A stretch of DNA of 40,003 nt from an uncultured Lachnospiraceae bacterium (GTDB lineage Bacteria > Bacillota > Clostridia > Lachnospirales > Lachnospiraceae), in contig CACZZH010000003.1 of assembly GCA_902785635.1 (NCBI GenBank), positions 1 through 40,003 of the forward strand, read 5' to 3'. Positions 25,154 through 33,591 of the stretch are shown in pieces. The notes below the pieces were generated by a model that saw only the letters and a list, made by a program, of their open reading frames with translations, ran no database searches and was not told where the DNA came from. The number at the start of each line of letters is the position of its first letter. Position 1 is the first letter of the stretch. Made by a program: the position numbers and the translations under genes.

Positions 25154-25244
25154 GCGTTTTTTCTCCATATCCGATGCCAAAGTCAGGGCCCGCCCGCGGG
25201 TACTGCGCGCAAAAGGACCGGTCTGTACTCATCGAAGTTTCTGA

Positions 25245-26690
25245 TCAATGAAGCTTTCCCCGGACCTTTTCGAGTACTCTTCCGGTGTTCTCCAGGAAAA
25301 AGCTGTCCCTGAGCAGAAAGAGGACAACAAAGTACACGGCAGCTCCCGCTGCCACCTGAAGAAATGTCCCGTACACCGGTGCCGCAACGGCTCTCCCTGC
25401 AATTTTTACGATCCCCAGCATAGCGGTTCCGGCAATAAGGTATTTCCAGCTGCTTTGAAGGATCTTCCCGAAGGAGAGTTCTCTGCGTACGAGATACAGC
25501 TGTACCAGGGCGATCACGGTCTCAGCCGCGACAGACGCGACAGCTGCGCCAATGCTGCGCCACTTTGGAATCAGCACATAATTCATGCAGAAATTCACGA
25601 CCGCACCTATGAACACCGTGAGCGTGAAGTAATTCTGTCTCCCTGTAGGAATCAGATACTGCATACCGGTGACATTGTTGATCCCGATGGCAAGTACCAG
25701 AAACCCCAGGATGCTCAGAAGCGGTATGACTTTTTCGAAGCCCGGTCCGAAATACCATGGCACAAAGCCAGACGCGATCCCAAGCAGGCCGAAGCTTAAG
25801 GGAACCCCCAGAAACCATACGAAACGATATCCGCGATACATGTAGGATCTGACCAGAGAAGTCTCTCCCCTGCCGTAATGATAACCGATCCTCGGAATCA
25901 TCACGGTTCCCAGGGAAGTGACGATCGTGAGCGTCATCTTGGAGATCTTCAGTGCCTGTTCGTAGTAACCGTTCTCAAATGCATCCCGCGTGATCACCTT
26001 GATCATCGTCTTATCCATAACGGTATACACCTGGATGGCGATCGACGGAACAAACAGAAGGACGATCTCCTTTAAATGCTTCCAGGGCTTCAGCTCCCCG
26101 ATCACCGGCCGGTCGATATAACGGGGCAGATAAAACCACAGCGAAACATCTCCTGCAAGCGCAAAAAACGAATGACCGAACACATAAAGCGGAAGATCGG
26201 AGGGTCTCCTGACAAAAGCAAAGATATAGAGGATACTCACGATCTTAAAGACCGTATTTCGCAGCACGATCTTTCCGAATTCCTCCATCCCCTGAAAAAA
26301 CCAGGTGACACTTGCCGTCACGGCGAGAAGGTTCATGGTAAGGATCAGATAAAGAATACGGTTTTCCTGATGAAGCGCAAAGGGAATATATACCAGAAGC
26401 ACGATCAGCGAAGTGAGGATCTGCAGCAGCTTCGTCTCCCAGAATACCCGGCTCCGTTTTGCTCTGTCATCCTGTACGTAGGATATCTCCCTCTGTCCGA
26501 AGATCGCGATCCCAAAAGTGGCTGCCAGGACAAAATAGGATACATCCGCTTCTGTCGCGCTTGCGATTCCTACCCCATCTGCGCCAAGAACACGGGACAG
26601 ATACGGTGCCGTTATGACCGGCGTAAGGATCAGCAGGATCTGATAGCTCACATTATAGATATAATTCCTGCGAATACTTTTCTTGCCCAT
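25245..26690 (-). CDS. Wzx-type polysaccharide flippase
   Basis: The protein has 481 residues and 12-14 hydrophobic helices in the pattern of the MOP/polysaccharide transport family. Features are the N-terminal RNYIYNVSYQILLILTPVI, then APYLSRVLGADGVG, and in the middle TVMDKTMIKVI. It moves the lipid-linked repeat unit to the outer leaflet. ATG 26690 begins one nucleotide after the stop of the glycyl radical enzyme gene, with AAGGAG 12 nt upstream inside that gene, which argues for co-expression of the two. Confidence 0.9.
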   Translation of the reverse strand: MGKKSIRRNYIYNVSYQILLILTPVITAPYLSRVLGADGVGIASATEADVSYFVLAATFGIAIFGQREISYVQDDRAKRSRVFWETKLLQILTSLIVLLVYIPFALHQENRILYLILTMNLLAVTASVTWFFQGMEEFGKIVLRNTVFKIVSILYIFAFVRRPSDLPLYVFGHSFFALAGDVSLWFYLPRYIDRPVIGELKPWKHLKEIVLLFVPSIAIQVYTVMDKTMIKVITRDAFENGYYEQALKISKMTLTIVTSLGTVMIPRIGYHYGRGETSLVRSYMYRGYRFVWFLGVPLSFGLLGIASGFVPWYFGPGFEKVIPLLSILGFLVLAIGINNVTGMQYLIPTGRQNYFTLTVFIGAVVNFCMNYVLIPKWRSIGAAVASVAAETVIALVQLYLVRRELSFGKILQSSWKYLIAGTAMLGIVKIAGRAVAAPVYGTFLQVAAGAAVYFVVLFLLRDSFFLENTGRVLEKVRGKLH

Positions 26691-26691
26691 T

Positions 26692-28221
26692 TCAGCATAC
26701 AGCTCCTTCACTGCGCAGAGCCCGTTCGATCAGCAGATTCTGGTAGTCTTCGGGCAGATCCGCGAAATATGCAGAAAATCCCCATACACGGACGATCAGA
26801 TCCGGATAGTCAGCGGGATTCTTCTTTGCCGCGATCAGCGTCTTACTGTCCACTACGTTCATCTGCATCTCAAAGAAGCCCATCGAAACAGCTGCTTTAA
26901 TAAACAGAACAAATTTATCGATGTTGCTGCGGATCAGCCCGGGGGAGACGAAAAAGTCCACCACATTTCCGTTGGAGCGGTTCCCGCTGTAGTCCATTTT
27001 CCCTGCAAATGCGGTCAGTTCCGTAAACGGAATGGGATCCGCACAGGAAATATGGACGCCGAGCGGTGTTCCGGCTGCCCGTCCGTCCAGGGTCGCGCCG
27101 GTATTCTTTGCATATTCAATATAGTTGGGAGAACTCATCCCCCATTTCAGCCGTCCGCCGAACCGGTTCCGGTAAGACACCAGCCGTTCATCAACCTGCT
27201 GCAGGATGCGGCGTGTCAGCGTGATCACCGGTTCTTCATCCTTGCCAAACCAGTGCATCTGCCGGAGTCTGTCCCCCAGCGCCGGATCAGAAGCATAGCT
27301 GCTGAGCACTGCATTCTTCAGCTGCGACAGCGTAATTTCCTGTTTTTCAAAGACCAGTTCCCGGACGATCAGGAGCGAATCCACCGCATTGGAGAGTCCG
27401 ACCCCCAGAATCCCATAATCACTGTACACCGCTCCGCCCTGTGCAATGTCCCTGCCGCTGTGCGCGCAGCCATCTGTAAACAGTGTCATCAGCGGATCCG
27501 GTTCCCACTCGATCCCGTCCAGATGTGCACGGATCGTTTCCAGTTCGTCGTCCAGACATTTCAGGTACAGAGTAAGTACTTCTTCAAAACTTTTGCACTC
27601 TGCAAATTCCGGCATCCCGGCCATCCGGGAAAGCGCCTGTGCATAATTGATATCGATGATGTTGTTCTTCTCAAGGGATCTCCCGTACGCGACCGGTTCC
27701 CAGCAGGCAGAGGTGACATAATTGCAGGCGTCTGCATGGGAATATCCGAAAGCTTCCAGTGCCGGTTCGACCACTTCGTCATTTGAAAGGACCGGGCATC
27801 CGATGCCGGTCGCTATACATTCCAGGGCTTCCCGGATCAGATCATCCGGCGTATCTGAACAGATCCGCAGAAAAAGCTTCGGATCCGGAAGACGCTTCTT
27901 TATCATGGCACGGATAAAGATACGGGTAAGCGCATTTTCAAAATATCTGCCTTCCGTGTCCTTTCCGCCAAGAATTATGATCTGGCCGGTATCCCCCAGG
28001 GACACATAATTGCTTTTATACGCATAATAGCGATGCAGCTCATCATAGAAATCCATGATCATTGCAGTCGCTTCTTTCTCGTCTTCGTCTGCAAATCTGT
28101 CCAGCAGCACATCCAGCCTGCCAAGACCTACCAGCCTGTGCCTGGACTGCCAGAAAAGGGATGACCAGAAAAGGATTCTCTGAAGCGCCTCCTCCAGACT
28201 CTCTGCTTTCTGCGTACGCAT
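26692..28221 (-). CDS. Glycyl radical enzyme, catalytic part (downstream of an in-frame UGA)
   Basis: 509 codons from the first ATG after the UGA. The active-site cysteine is in SACWEPVAYG (codon at 27705-27703) and the radical glycine in VRVWGFSAYF (codon at 26781-26779), 29 residues from the C-terminus, as in the PFL/dehydratase superfamily. A single Cys followed by x-Glu (C-W-E), rather than the Cys-Cys of pyruvate formate-lyase, points to the eliminase (dehydratase or lyase) branch. The expected N-terminal ~155 residues lie upstream in the same frame, beyond the UGA at 28261-28263. ATG 28221 has GGAGG touching it with no spacer, a poor ribosome site, so independent translation is doubtful. 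With readthrough the enzyme would have 665 residues, shorter than the usual ~780-850. The substrate is unknown; the polysaccharide context suggests a sugar, polyol or linker metabolite. Confidence 0.85.
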   Translation of the reverse strand: MRTQKAESLEEALQRILFWSSLFWQSRHRLVGLGRLDVLLDRFADEDEKEATAMIMDFYDELHRYYAYKSNYVSLGDTGQIIILGGKDTEGRYFENALTRIFIRAMIKKRLPDPKLFLRICSDTPDDLIREALECIATGIGCPVLSNDEVVEPALEAFGYSHADACNYVTSACWEPVAYGRSLEKNNIIDINYAQALSRMAGMPEFAECKSFEEVLTLYLKCLDDELETIRAHLDGIEWEPDPLMTLFTDGCAHSGRDIAQGGAVYSDYGILGVGLSNAVDSLLIVRELVFEKQEITLSQLKNAVLSSYASDPALGDRLRQMHWFGKDEEPVITLTRRILQQVDERLVSYRNRFGGRLKWGMSSPNYIEYAKNTGATLDGRAAGTPLGVHISCADPIPFTELTAFAGKMDYSGNRSNGNVVDFFVSPGLIRSNIDKFVLFIKAAVSMGFFEMQMNVVDSKTLIAAKKNPADYPDLIVRVWGFSAYFADLPEDYQNLLIERALRSEGAVC

Positions 28222-28233
28222 CCTCCGGTAGTA

Positions 28234-28263
28234 ATGCCCTGCTTTTGCCAGGGACGGGTCTCA
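28234..28263 (-). other. In-frame UGA followed by a small hairpin
   Basis: On the minus strand UGA (28263-28261), then 7 nt, then CCCUGGCAAAAGCAGGG (28253-28237), a 17-nt stem-loop with a 5-bp stem and optional extra C-G pair around AAAA. A bacterial SECIS hairpin also follows its UGA closely, but this one starts earlier and is weaker than the E. coli fdhF example, and the affected residue is not a catalytic one. I list it as an observation, not as a selenocysteine call. Confidence 0.35.
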
Positions 28264-28689
28264 TGCGCTGCATCTGCTTTCGATTCTCTCCAGGTACTCT
28301 TCCACCGCACACAGGACCTGATAGTTGTTCCTGTACACGTCGTTCTCACCGGAAGCGTACATCTTCTTCAGCTCCCCGATCGAATGATCGATCACCAGGG
28401 AATAGTCCGGCGGTATATTATCCGTCATAGGACAAAAGGCCGGAAAGGAAAGTCCGGTGTCGATCCACACCTGAAATCTTCTTCCCGGCCTTGTCACGAT
28501 CCGGATCTGACGAAGCATGGAGCGGATCTGACGTACCTTATCTCCGCTCCGCCATGCAAGGCGGAGCGGCGTTTTTTCTTCCGGAGGCATTGACTCATAT
28601 CTCTGCGCGGAGATGGGCAGATATCGTTTCCGGAGCAGATACTGCGCCGGGTATGTTCCCTTGACCAGGGTCTTTACAGGGTTAGCCAT
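28261..28689 (-). CDS. Glycyl radical enzyme, N-terminal part ending at an in-frame UGA
   Basis: 142 codons starting MANPVKTLV, with GGAG 6 nt before the ATG. The sequence has the look of the N-terminal helical region of the PFL-like family (DYSLVIDHSIGELKKMY, then YQVLCAVEEYLERIE). It ends with TGA at 28263-28261, yet the same frame continues open without interruption into the catalytic part: the 13 codons between UGA and the next ATG read DPSLAKAGHYYRR. This is either a recent nonsense mutation, an assembly error or a recoded codon. The gene lies 40 nt after the initiating glycosyltransferase in the polysaccharide operon. Confidence 0.8.
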   Translation of the reverse strand: MANPVKTLVKGTYPAQYLLRKRYLPISAQRYESMPPEEKTPLRLAWRSGDKVRQIRSMLRQIRIVTRPGRRFQVWIDTGLSFPAFCPMTDNIPPDYSLVIDHSIGELKKMYASGENDVYRNNYQVLCAVEEYLERIESRCSA

Positions 28690-28729
28690 TCCTTTCTCCT
28701 TCTGTGCCTGCGTCAGGACTCACCGGTTA

Positions 28730-30217
28730 TTACGCTGCACCTGAACCCCGCAATGCCACCAGAATCGTCTTTGCCAGCAGCTTCAGATCCAGCAGCAGGC
28801 TCCAGTTGCGGATATATTCCATATCCAGTTTCACGACTTCTTCGAAGTCCATCACATTGTTTCTTCCGCTCACCTGCCACATTCCCGTGATGCCGGGCCG
28901 GGTCGCCATACGCGCTCTGTGGTTGGGACTGTATTTTTCCCACTCATCCATCGTCGGCGGGCGAGTACCCACCAGACTCATATCTCCCCGTAGGACATTC
29001 CAGAACTGCGGGAACTCATCAATGGAGGTACGGCGTATAAAATTGCCGATTCCTCCGGGACTCCCATCCTTTCGTTTTTTCCCGCTTCCGATGATCCTGG
29101 GATCGTCATCCATCTTAAACATCAGTCCGTCGGGGCTCTTGTTTTCCCCCTGCAATTCTTCCTTCCGTTTTTCCGCATCCGGGTACATGCTCCGGAACTT
29201 GTACATGCGGAATGTCTTCCCGCCGCGCCCGACACGGGTCTGTGCAAAAATGACCGGTCCCGGGGAAGCCGCATAGATCAGAGGGGCAATAAACACAAAA
29301 AGGATCCCGGTCAGAATACAGCCGACAAGCCCTCCGACGATATCCAGAAGCCGCTTCAGCAGCAATTCCGGCAATGTCACCGTACGCACTGCGTAAGTCA
29401 GGAAAACATTCTGTCCGGTCTTTTCGATCAGAATCTGGTCTGTAATGGCATCAGGCTCAGCAAGCGTTTCCAGCAGCCGGTGGACAATGATGCCCATATC
29501 GATAAAATCCCTTCCCAGGGACTGCTCAAGTGCATCATTCTCAGGAAGATACAGATATACCTCGTCCACCCAGTTATGGGCCGCAAACGTAAGGGCATCC
29601 GCCTCATCTCCCTGTATCTCATATCCTGCACCGCTCTGCGTATCAGCAGGTTCCGTTTCCTGTGCACCGGTTCCGTTCCCTGCCAGATAGATTCCGGCCT
29701 GAATCACGCAGCCGGGATCCTGCTGCGAATTCTTTATCGAATCCATTACCTGCGGGATCCACTCCCGGGAAGTAACTACCATTACGGATCTGTTCACCGA
29801 CGATTTCCGGCGGTAGGCTATGATCCGCTTCAGGAAATACCGCCCGACGGCCGTAAGCAGGACATAAAAGACCCAGGTCATGGCAAGGACATAACGGGAC
29901 AGATATACTGCCACATGGAGAAAATATAAGAACACGACATCCAGAATCCCCATATAGACTGCACTGTAAAGGATCCGGACCAGTTCCCCGGACATGGATC
30001 TGCGCAGAATCCCTCCGTAGGGATCTGCAAGAAACGCATGCACAAAAACACACAGAAACAGCAGCAGTGCTTCTGTCCGGTAAATGTCATGATAATGTAT
30101 ATTACGAAGCTGCAGCACAAAAATCTCCGCGAGGAGAAAAGCCAGCTGCAGTCCGATGATATCCATCAGGAAGAAATCCCAGTGTTTCCACCAGCCTTCT
30201 GTCTGTTTCTGATACAT
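28730..30217 (-). CDS. Initiating polyprenyl glycosylphosphotransferase (CpsE/WbaP-like)
   Basis: The 495-residue membrane enzyme starts repeat-unit synthesis by moving sugar-1-phosphate to undecaprenyl phosphate. The N-terminal half has four to five membrane helices and a soluble CoA-binding-like part (residues ~140-265). The C-terminal bacterial sugar transferase domain has a helix at ~305-330, then PGPVIFAQTRVG, TFRMYKFRSM, RTSIDEFPQFWNV, DMSLVGTRPP and RPGITGMWQVSGR, the complete signature set. It is the first gene of the locus, behind the promoter at 30289-30317. The sugar (Glc, Gal or other) cannot be told. Confidence 0.93.
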   Translation of the reverse strand: MYQKQTEGWWKHWDFFLMDIIGLQLAFLLAEIFVLQLRNIHYHDIYRTEALLLFLCVFVHAFLADPYGGILRRSMSGELVRILYSAVYMGILDVVFLYFLHVAVYLSRYVLAMTWVFYVLLTAVGRYFLKRIIAYRRKSSVNRSVMVVTSREWIPQVMDSIKNSQQDPGCVIQAGIYLAGNGTGAQETEPADTQSGAGYEIQGDEADALTFAAHNWVDEVYLYLPENDALEQSLGRDFIDMGIIVHRLLETLAEPDAITDQILIEKTGQNVFLTYAVRTVTLPELLLKRLLDIVGGLVGCILTGILFVFIAPLIYAASPGPVIFAQTRVGRGGKTFRMYKFRSMYPDAEKRKEELQGENKSPDGLMFKMDDDPRIIGSGKKRKDGSPGGIGNFIRRTSIDEFPQFWNVLRGDMSLVGTRPPTMDEWEKYSPNHRARMATRPGITGMWQVSGRNNVMDFEEVVKLDMEYIRNWSLLLDLKLLAKTILVALRGSGAA

Positions 30218-30281
30218 AGATGTTTCAGCTCCGTTCAGCCCGTTCTGTAATCATACTTCCGATTTCTCCGGATCATCCGGT

Positions 30282-30317
30282 AAGATACAGTATAACACAA
30301 TTTTGTATCTTTTCGAA
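30282..30317 (-). promoter_or_regulatory. Promoter of the polysaccharide operon overlapped by an inverted repeat
   Basis: On the minus strand a weak -35 TTCGAA (30317-30312), 17 nt, and -10 TATACT (30294-30289). A perfect 8-bp inverted repeat, AAGATACA (30282-30289) and TGTATCTT (30304-30311), encloses the spacer and touches the -10, as an operator would. Confidence 0.55.
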
Positions 30318-30367
30318 AGGGAGGAAAAACCCGGTATCCACTGTATCAAATGCTGCCGGATTTTTTA

Positions 30368-30396
30368 ATGACAAGTCTGTTCTCCTGATATATACT
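30368..30396 (+). promoter_or_regulatory. Promoter of the small membrane protein gene
   Basis: ATGACA (30368-30373), 17-nt spacer, TATACT (30391-30396), 30 nt before the ATG; it points away from the polysaccharide operon promoter. Confidence 0.6.
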
Positions 30397-30426
30397 GAAA
30401 TATATGATGCCAAGGAGAGATCAGCC

Positions 30427-30645
30427 ATGAACCGTATCAAAAAAATCCTCGCATGGACAGGAATTATCGTTCTTGTCCTTCTGTATCTGGTCACATTCCT
30501 TCTGGGGGTCTTCGGAAACCCGCACACCCAGAATATGCTCAAAGCCTGTATCGTTCTGACGGTCGTCATACCGGTACTGATCTATGCCATGATGATGCTT
30601 GCAAAGATTCTGAGCAGGAAGCATGACCAGGAACCCGATCCCTGA
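30427..30645 (+). CDS. Small two-helix membrane protein, unknown function
   Basis: The 72-residue protein starts MNRIKKILAW. It has two hydrophobic helices (residues ~7-30 and ~40-60) joined by a short loop with GNPHTQNM, and a charged C-terminal tail (SRKHDQEPDP). AAGGAGAG lies at good spacing before ATG 30427, a promoter precedes it and a terminator follows, so it looks like a monocistronic real gene. I recognise no family. It is divergent from the initiating transferase and convergent with purA. Confidence 0.7.
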   Translation: MNRIKKILAWTGIIVLVLLYLVTFLLGVFGNPHTQNMLKACIVLTVVIPVLIYAMMMLAKILSRKHDQEPDP

Positions 30646-30663
30646 AAGCGACCGGAGATTGTC

Positions 30664-30716
30664 AAAACAGGACCGCGCACCCTGCTTAAGGCAGGTGAAT
30701 GCCGATCCTGTTTTTC
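30664..30716. terminator. Bidirectional terminator between the small membrane gene and purA
   Basis: AAAACAGGA (30664-30672) pairs with TCCTGTTTT (30706-30714), with an inner CCTGC/GCAGG hairpin (30681-30695). T runs lie on both sides in the sense of each strand. It serves both convergent genes. Confidence 0.8.
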
Positions 30717-30721
30717 TTCCC

Positions 30722-32008
30722 TTATGAACGCGTATCCCTGTAGATAATGTCGTCCCTTCCGGGTCCGTTGGAGATCATGGTGATCGGGAAGCCGATCTTC
30801 TTTTCTATAAATTCGATATAATTCCTGCAGTTTTCCGGAAGATCCTCATACTTACGGATCCCGCGGATCTCACATTTCCATCCGGGAAGCGTTTCCCATA
30901 CAGGCTTCGCCTTTGCAAGAAGGCTGGTCGTCGGGAAGTCTTCCGTCACCTTTCCATCGATCTCATACCCGACGCACACCGGAATCTCATCCAGATATCC
31001 CAGCACATCCAGGACGGTAAATGCCACATCCGTCGTTCCCTGCACCCGGCATCCGTAACGGGATGCCACACAGTCAAACCAGCCCATCCTGCGCGGTCTT
31101 CCGGTTGTGGCTCCGAATTCGCCTCCGTCGCCTCCGCGGCGGCGCAGCTCATCTGCTTCATCCCCGAAGATCTCACTGACGAATTCTCCCGCACCTACCG
31201 CACTGGAGTATGCTTTGCACACAGTGATCACCTTACGGATCTCATAAGGCGGCAGCCCTGCGCCGACTGCACCGAAACCTGCCAGTGTAGAGGAAGAAGT
31301 GACCATGGGATAGATCCCGTGATCCGGATCCTTCAATGAACCGAGCTGTCCTTCCAGCAGAACGGTCTTCTTCTCCTGCAGTGCATTCCAGAGAAATGCG
31401 GATACATCACCCACATACGGGCGAATCATGTCGCGGTAGGAATGAAATTCATCCATCAGCTGCTGTTTTGTAAGCGGCTCCTTATGATAGAGATGCTCGA
31501 ACAGCACGTTCTTCAGCGTGCAGATCTTTTCCGCCTTCTCCTCCAGGACTGCATCATCAAACAGCTCGCTGACCTGGGTGCCGATCTTGGCATATTTATC
31601 CGAATAGAACGGAGCAATGCCGGATTTCGTGGAACCGTAGGACTTCCCTGCCAGCCGCTCCTCCTCATACTGATCAAGCAGGATATGATAGGACATCACG
31701 ATCTGGGCACGGTCGGACACAAGAATCTTCGGAGCAGGTACGCCGCGGTCCGTAATGCTCTTGATCTCGTTTATCAGAACAGGGATGTTCAGGGCAACGC
31801 CGCTGCCGATCACGCTGGTCGTATGCTGGTAAAACACTCCTGAGGGCAAAGTATGAAGTGCGAATTTGCCATAATTATTAACGATGGTATGCCCTGCATT
31901 CGCTCCTCCCTGAAAACGGACGACGATATCTGCCTTGCGGGCAAGCATGTCAGTGATCTTGCCTTTTCCCTCGTCCCCCCAGTTTGCGCCAACAACTGCC
32001 TGTACCAT
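30722..32008 (-). CDS. purA: Adenylosuccinate synthetase
   Basis: The 428-residue enzyme couples GTP hydrolysis to the joining of IMP and aspartate, the first step from IMP to AMP. The N-terminus VVGANWGDEGKGKITD is the GTP-binding signature. GGANAGHT and TGRPRRMGWFD are further family blocks, and the length is that of bacterial PurA. I start at ATG 32008 (MVQAVV), with GGAGG 9 nt upstream; a 14-codon upstream extension has no ribosome site. It lies next to purB, which performs the following step, but has its own promoter. Confidence 0.97.
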   Translation of the reverse strand: MVQAVVGANWGDEGKGKITDMLARKADIVVRFQGGANAGHTIVNNYGKFALHTLPSGVFYQHTTSVIGSGVALNIPVLINEIKSITDRGVPAPKILVSDRAQIVMSYHILLDQYEEERLAGKSYGSTKSGIAPFYSDKYAKIGTQVSELFDDAVLEEKAEKICTLKNVLFEHLYHKEPLTKQQLMDEFHSYRDMIRPYVGDVSAFLWNALQEKKTVLLEGQLGSLKDPDHGIYPMVTSSSTLAGFGAVGAGLPPYEIRKVITVCKAYSSAVGAGEFVSEIFGDEADELRRRGGDGGEFGATTGRPRRMGWFDCVASRYGCRVQGTTDVAFTVLDVLGYLDEIPVCVGYEIDGKVTEDFPTTSLLAKAKPVWETLPGWKCEIRGIRKYEDLPENCRNYIEFIEKKIGFPITMISNGPGRDDIIYRDTRS

Positions 32009-32088
32009 AAAACATTTCCTCCACATATGCCAACAGACAAAATGTCTCAAGATCCGCCTGACTGGCCTGTTTGCTGATTCGAATAATT

Positions 32089-32117
32089 ATAATATCATGC
32101 TTCTTCCGTAAATGCAA
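32089..32117 (-). promoter_or_regulatory. Promoter of purA
   Basis: On the minus strand TTGCAT (32117-32112), 17-nt spacer, TATTAT (32094-32089), about 80 nt before the purA start in the gap after purB. Confidence 0.65.
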
Positions 32118-32146
32118 CCTGGGCTGTTCCCCGGCCGAAACCCGGG

Positions 32147-33580
32147 TCAGACAGAAATATCCGCACTCATTCCCAGCACTTCCCGGTTCTTCTCCAGGAC
32201 CGGGTCTACATGATCCCGTATGAACATCTCTACCTGATGGGCGCTGCATCCCGTATAGCGGGATCCGTCCATGGCCATTTCAAGCTGCTCCGGGGTAAGA
32301 CGGAAATCCGGATCCTGTGCGATCATCTCCAGCAGATCATTATCCCTGCCCTCTTCCTTTACATGCCTTCCGGCTTCCATGGACAGCGTACGGATCCGTT
32401 CATGCAGTTCCTGCCGGTCGCCGCCTGCCTTGACTGCATCCATCATGATATTCTCCGTTGCCATAAACGGCAGCTCACTGCGAAGGCGCTTTTCGATCAC
32501 CTTCGGATATACCTTCAGACCATTGGTCACATTCAGGCACAGATCCAGGATTCCGTCCACGGCAAGGAACGCTTCCGCTACAGAGAGCCGCTTGTTCGCA
32601 GAGTCGTCCAGTGTACGTTCGAACCACTGCACCGCGCTTGTCACTGCAGGATTCAGGGCATCGATCATTACATAACGTGAGAGAGACGCGATCCGCTCAC
32701 TGCGCATCGGATTGCGTTTATACGCCATGGCCGAAGAACCGATCTGCGTTTTTTCGAAGGGCTCCTCCACCTCTTTGAGATGCTGCAGCAGGCGGATATC
32801 ATTTGACATCTTGTGTGCACTGGCTGCGATGCCCGCGAGAATATTGCAGACCCGGGTATCCACCTTTCTGGAATAGGTCTGGCCGGATACCGGATAGCAG
32901 GCGTCAAATCCCATCTTCCTCGCGATCATTCCGTCAAGCGCATCCACCTTTTCCTGATCCTGGTCAAACAGTTCCAGAAAACTGGCCTGCGTACCGGTAG
33001 TCCCCTTGCAGCCCAGCAGCTTCAGAGTGGAAAGCACATATTCCAGATCCTCGAGATCCATCAGAAATTCCTGCAGCCACAGGGAAGCCCTTTTTCCTAC
33101 TGTCGTGGGCTGCGCAGGCTGAAAATGCGTGAATGCGAGCGTAGGCATCTCCCGGTATTCCATGGCGAAGGCCTTCAGCTGCGCGATCACATTGATCAGC
33201 TTGGACCGGACCAGGCGCAGCCCTTCCCGCATGATTATGATATCCGTATTGTCTCCCACATAGCAGGAGGTCGCTCCGAGATGAATGATCGGTTTTGCCT
33301 TCGGGCACTGAAGTCCATAGGCATATACATGGGACATTACGTCATGACGGACGACTTTTTCCCTGGCTCTGGCATCCTCATAATTGATATCATTCACATG
33401 AGCGCACATCTCATCGATCTGCTCCTGCGTGATATCCAATCCCAGTTCTTTTTCCGTCTGCGCGAGCGCGATCCACAGTCTGCGCCAGGTGGAAAACTTC
33501 ATGTCCTGGGAAAAAATGTACTGCATCTGCCTGCTGGCATAACGCTCTGACAACGGACTGATATAACGGTCTGTACCCAT
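32147..33580 (-). CDS. purB: Adenylosuccinate lyase
   Basis: The 477-residue enzyme of the fumarase/aspartase superfamily cleaves adenylosuccinate to AMP and SAICAR to AICAR. Signature loop GSSAMAYKRNPMRSE (residues ~290-304) carries the catalytic serine, GATSCYVGDNTD (~102-113) and TLAFTHFQPAQPTT (~146-160) hold the other conserved blocks. The length is nearer the longer, animal-like PurB form than the ~430-residue Bacillus form. AAAGGAGG precedes the ATG. It follows the TPR-like gene by 11 nt, so it is probably co-transcribed with the DUF5717 module. Confidence 0.97.
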   Translation of the reverse strand: MGTDRYISPLSERYASRQMQYIFSQDMKFSTWRRLWIALAQTEKELGLDITQEQIDEMCAHVNDINYEDARAREKVVRHDVMSHVYAYGLQCPKAKPIIHLGATSCYVGDNTDIIIMREGLRLVRSKLINVIAQLKAFAMEYREMPTLAFTHFQPAQPTTVGKRASLWLQEFLMDLEDLEYVLSTLKLLGCKGTTGTQASFLELFDQDQEKVDALDGMIARKMGFDACYPVSGQTYSRKVDTRVCNILAGIAASAHKMSNDIRLLQHLKEVEEPFEKTQIGSSAMAYKRNPMRSERIASLSRYVMIDALNPAVTSAVQWFERTLDDSANKRLSVAEAFLAVDGILDLCLNVTNGLKVYPKVIEKRLRSELPFMATENIMMDAVKAGGDRQELHERIRTLSMEAGRHVKEEGRDNDLLEMIAQDPDFRLTPEQLEMAMDGSRYTGCSAHQVEMFIRDHVDPVLEKNREVLGMSADISV

Positions 33581-33591
33581 GTCTGCCTCCT

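Noticed and set aside
26692-28221. Annotation as pyruvate formate-lyase
   Set aside because: The active site has one cysteine followed by Trp-Glu rather than the adjacent pair of cysteines of PflB, and the context is not fermentative.
28234-28263. Calling the glycyl radical enzyme a selenoprotein
   Set aside because: The UGA falls in a non-catalytic helical region, the hairpin is weaker and closer to the UGA than known bacterial SECIS elements, and no sel gene is visible in the window. Kept only as an alternative.
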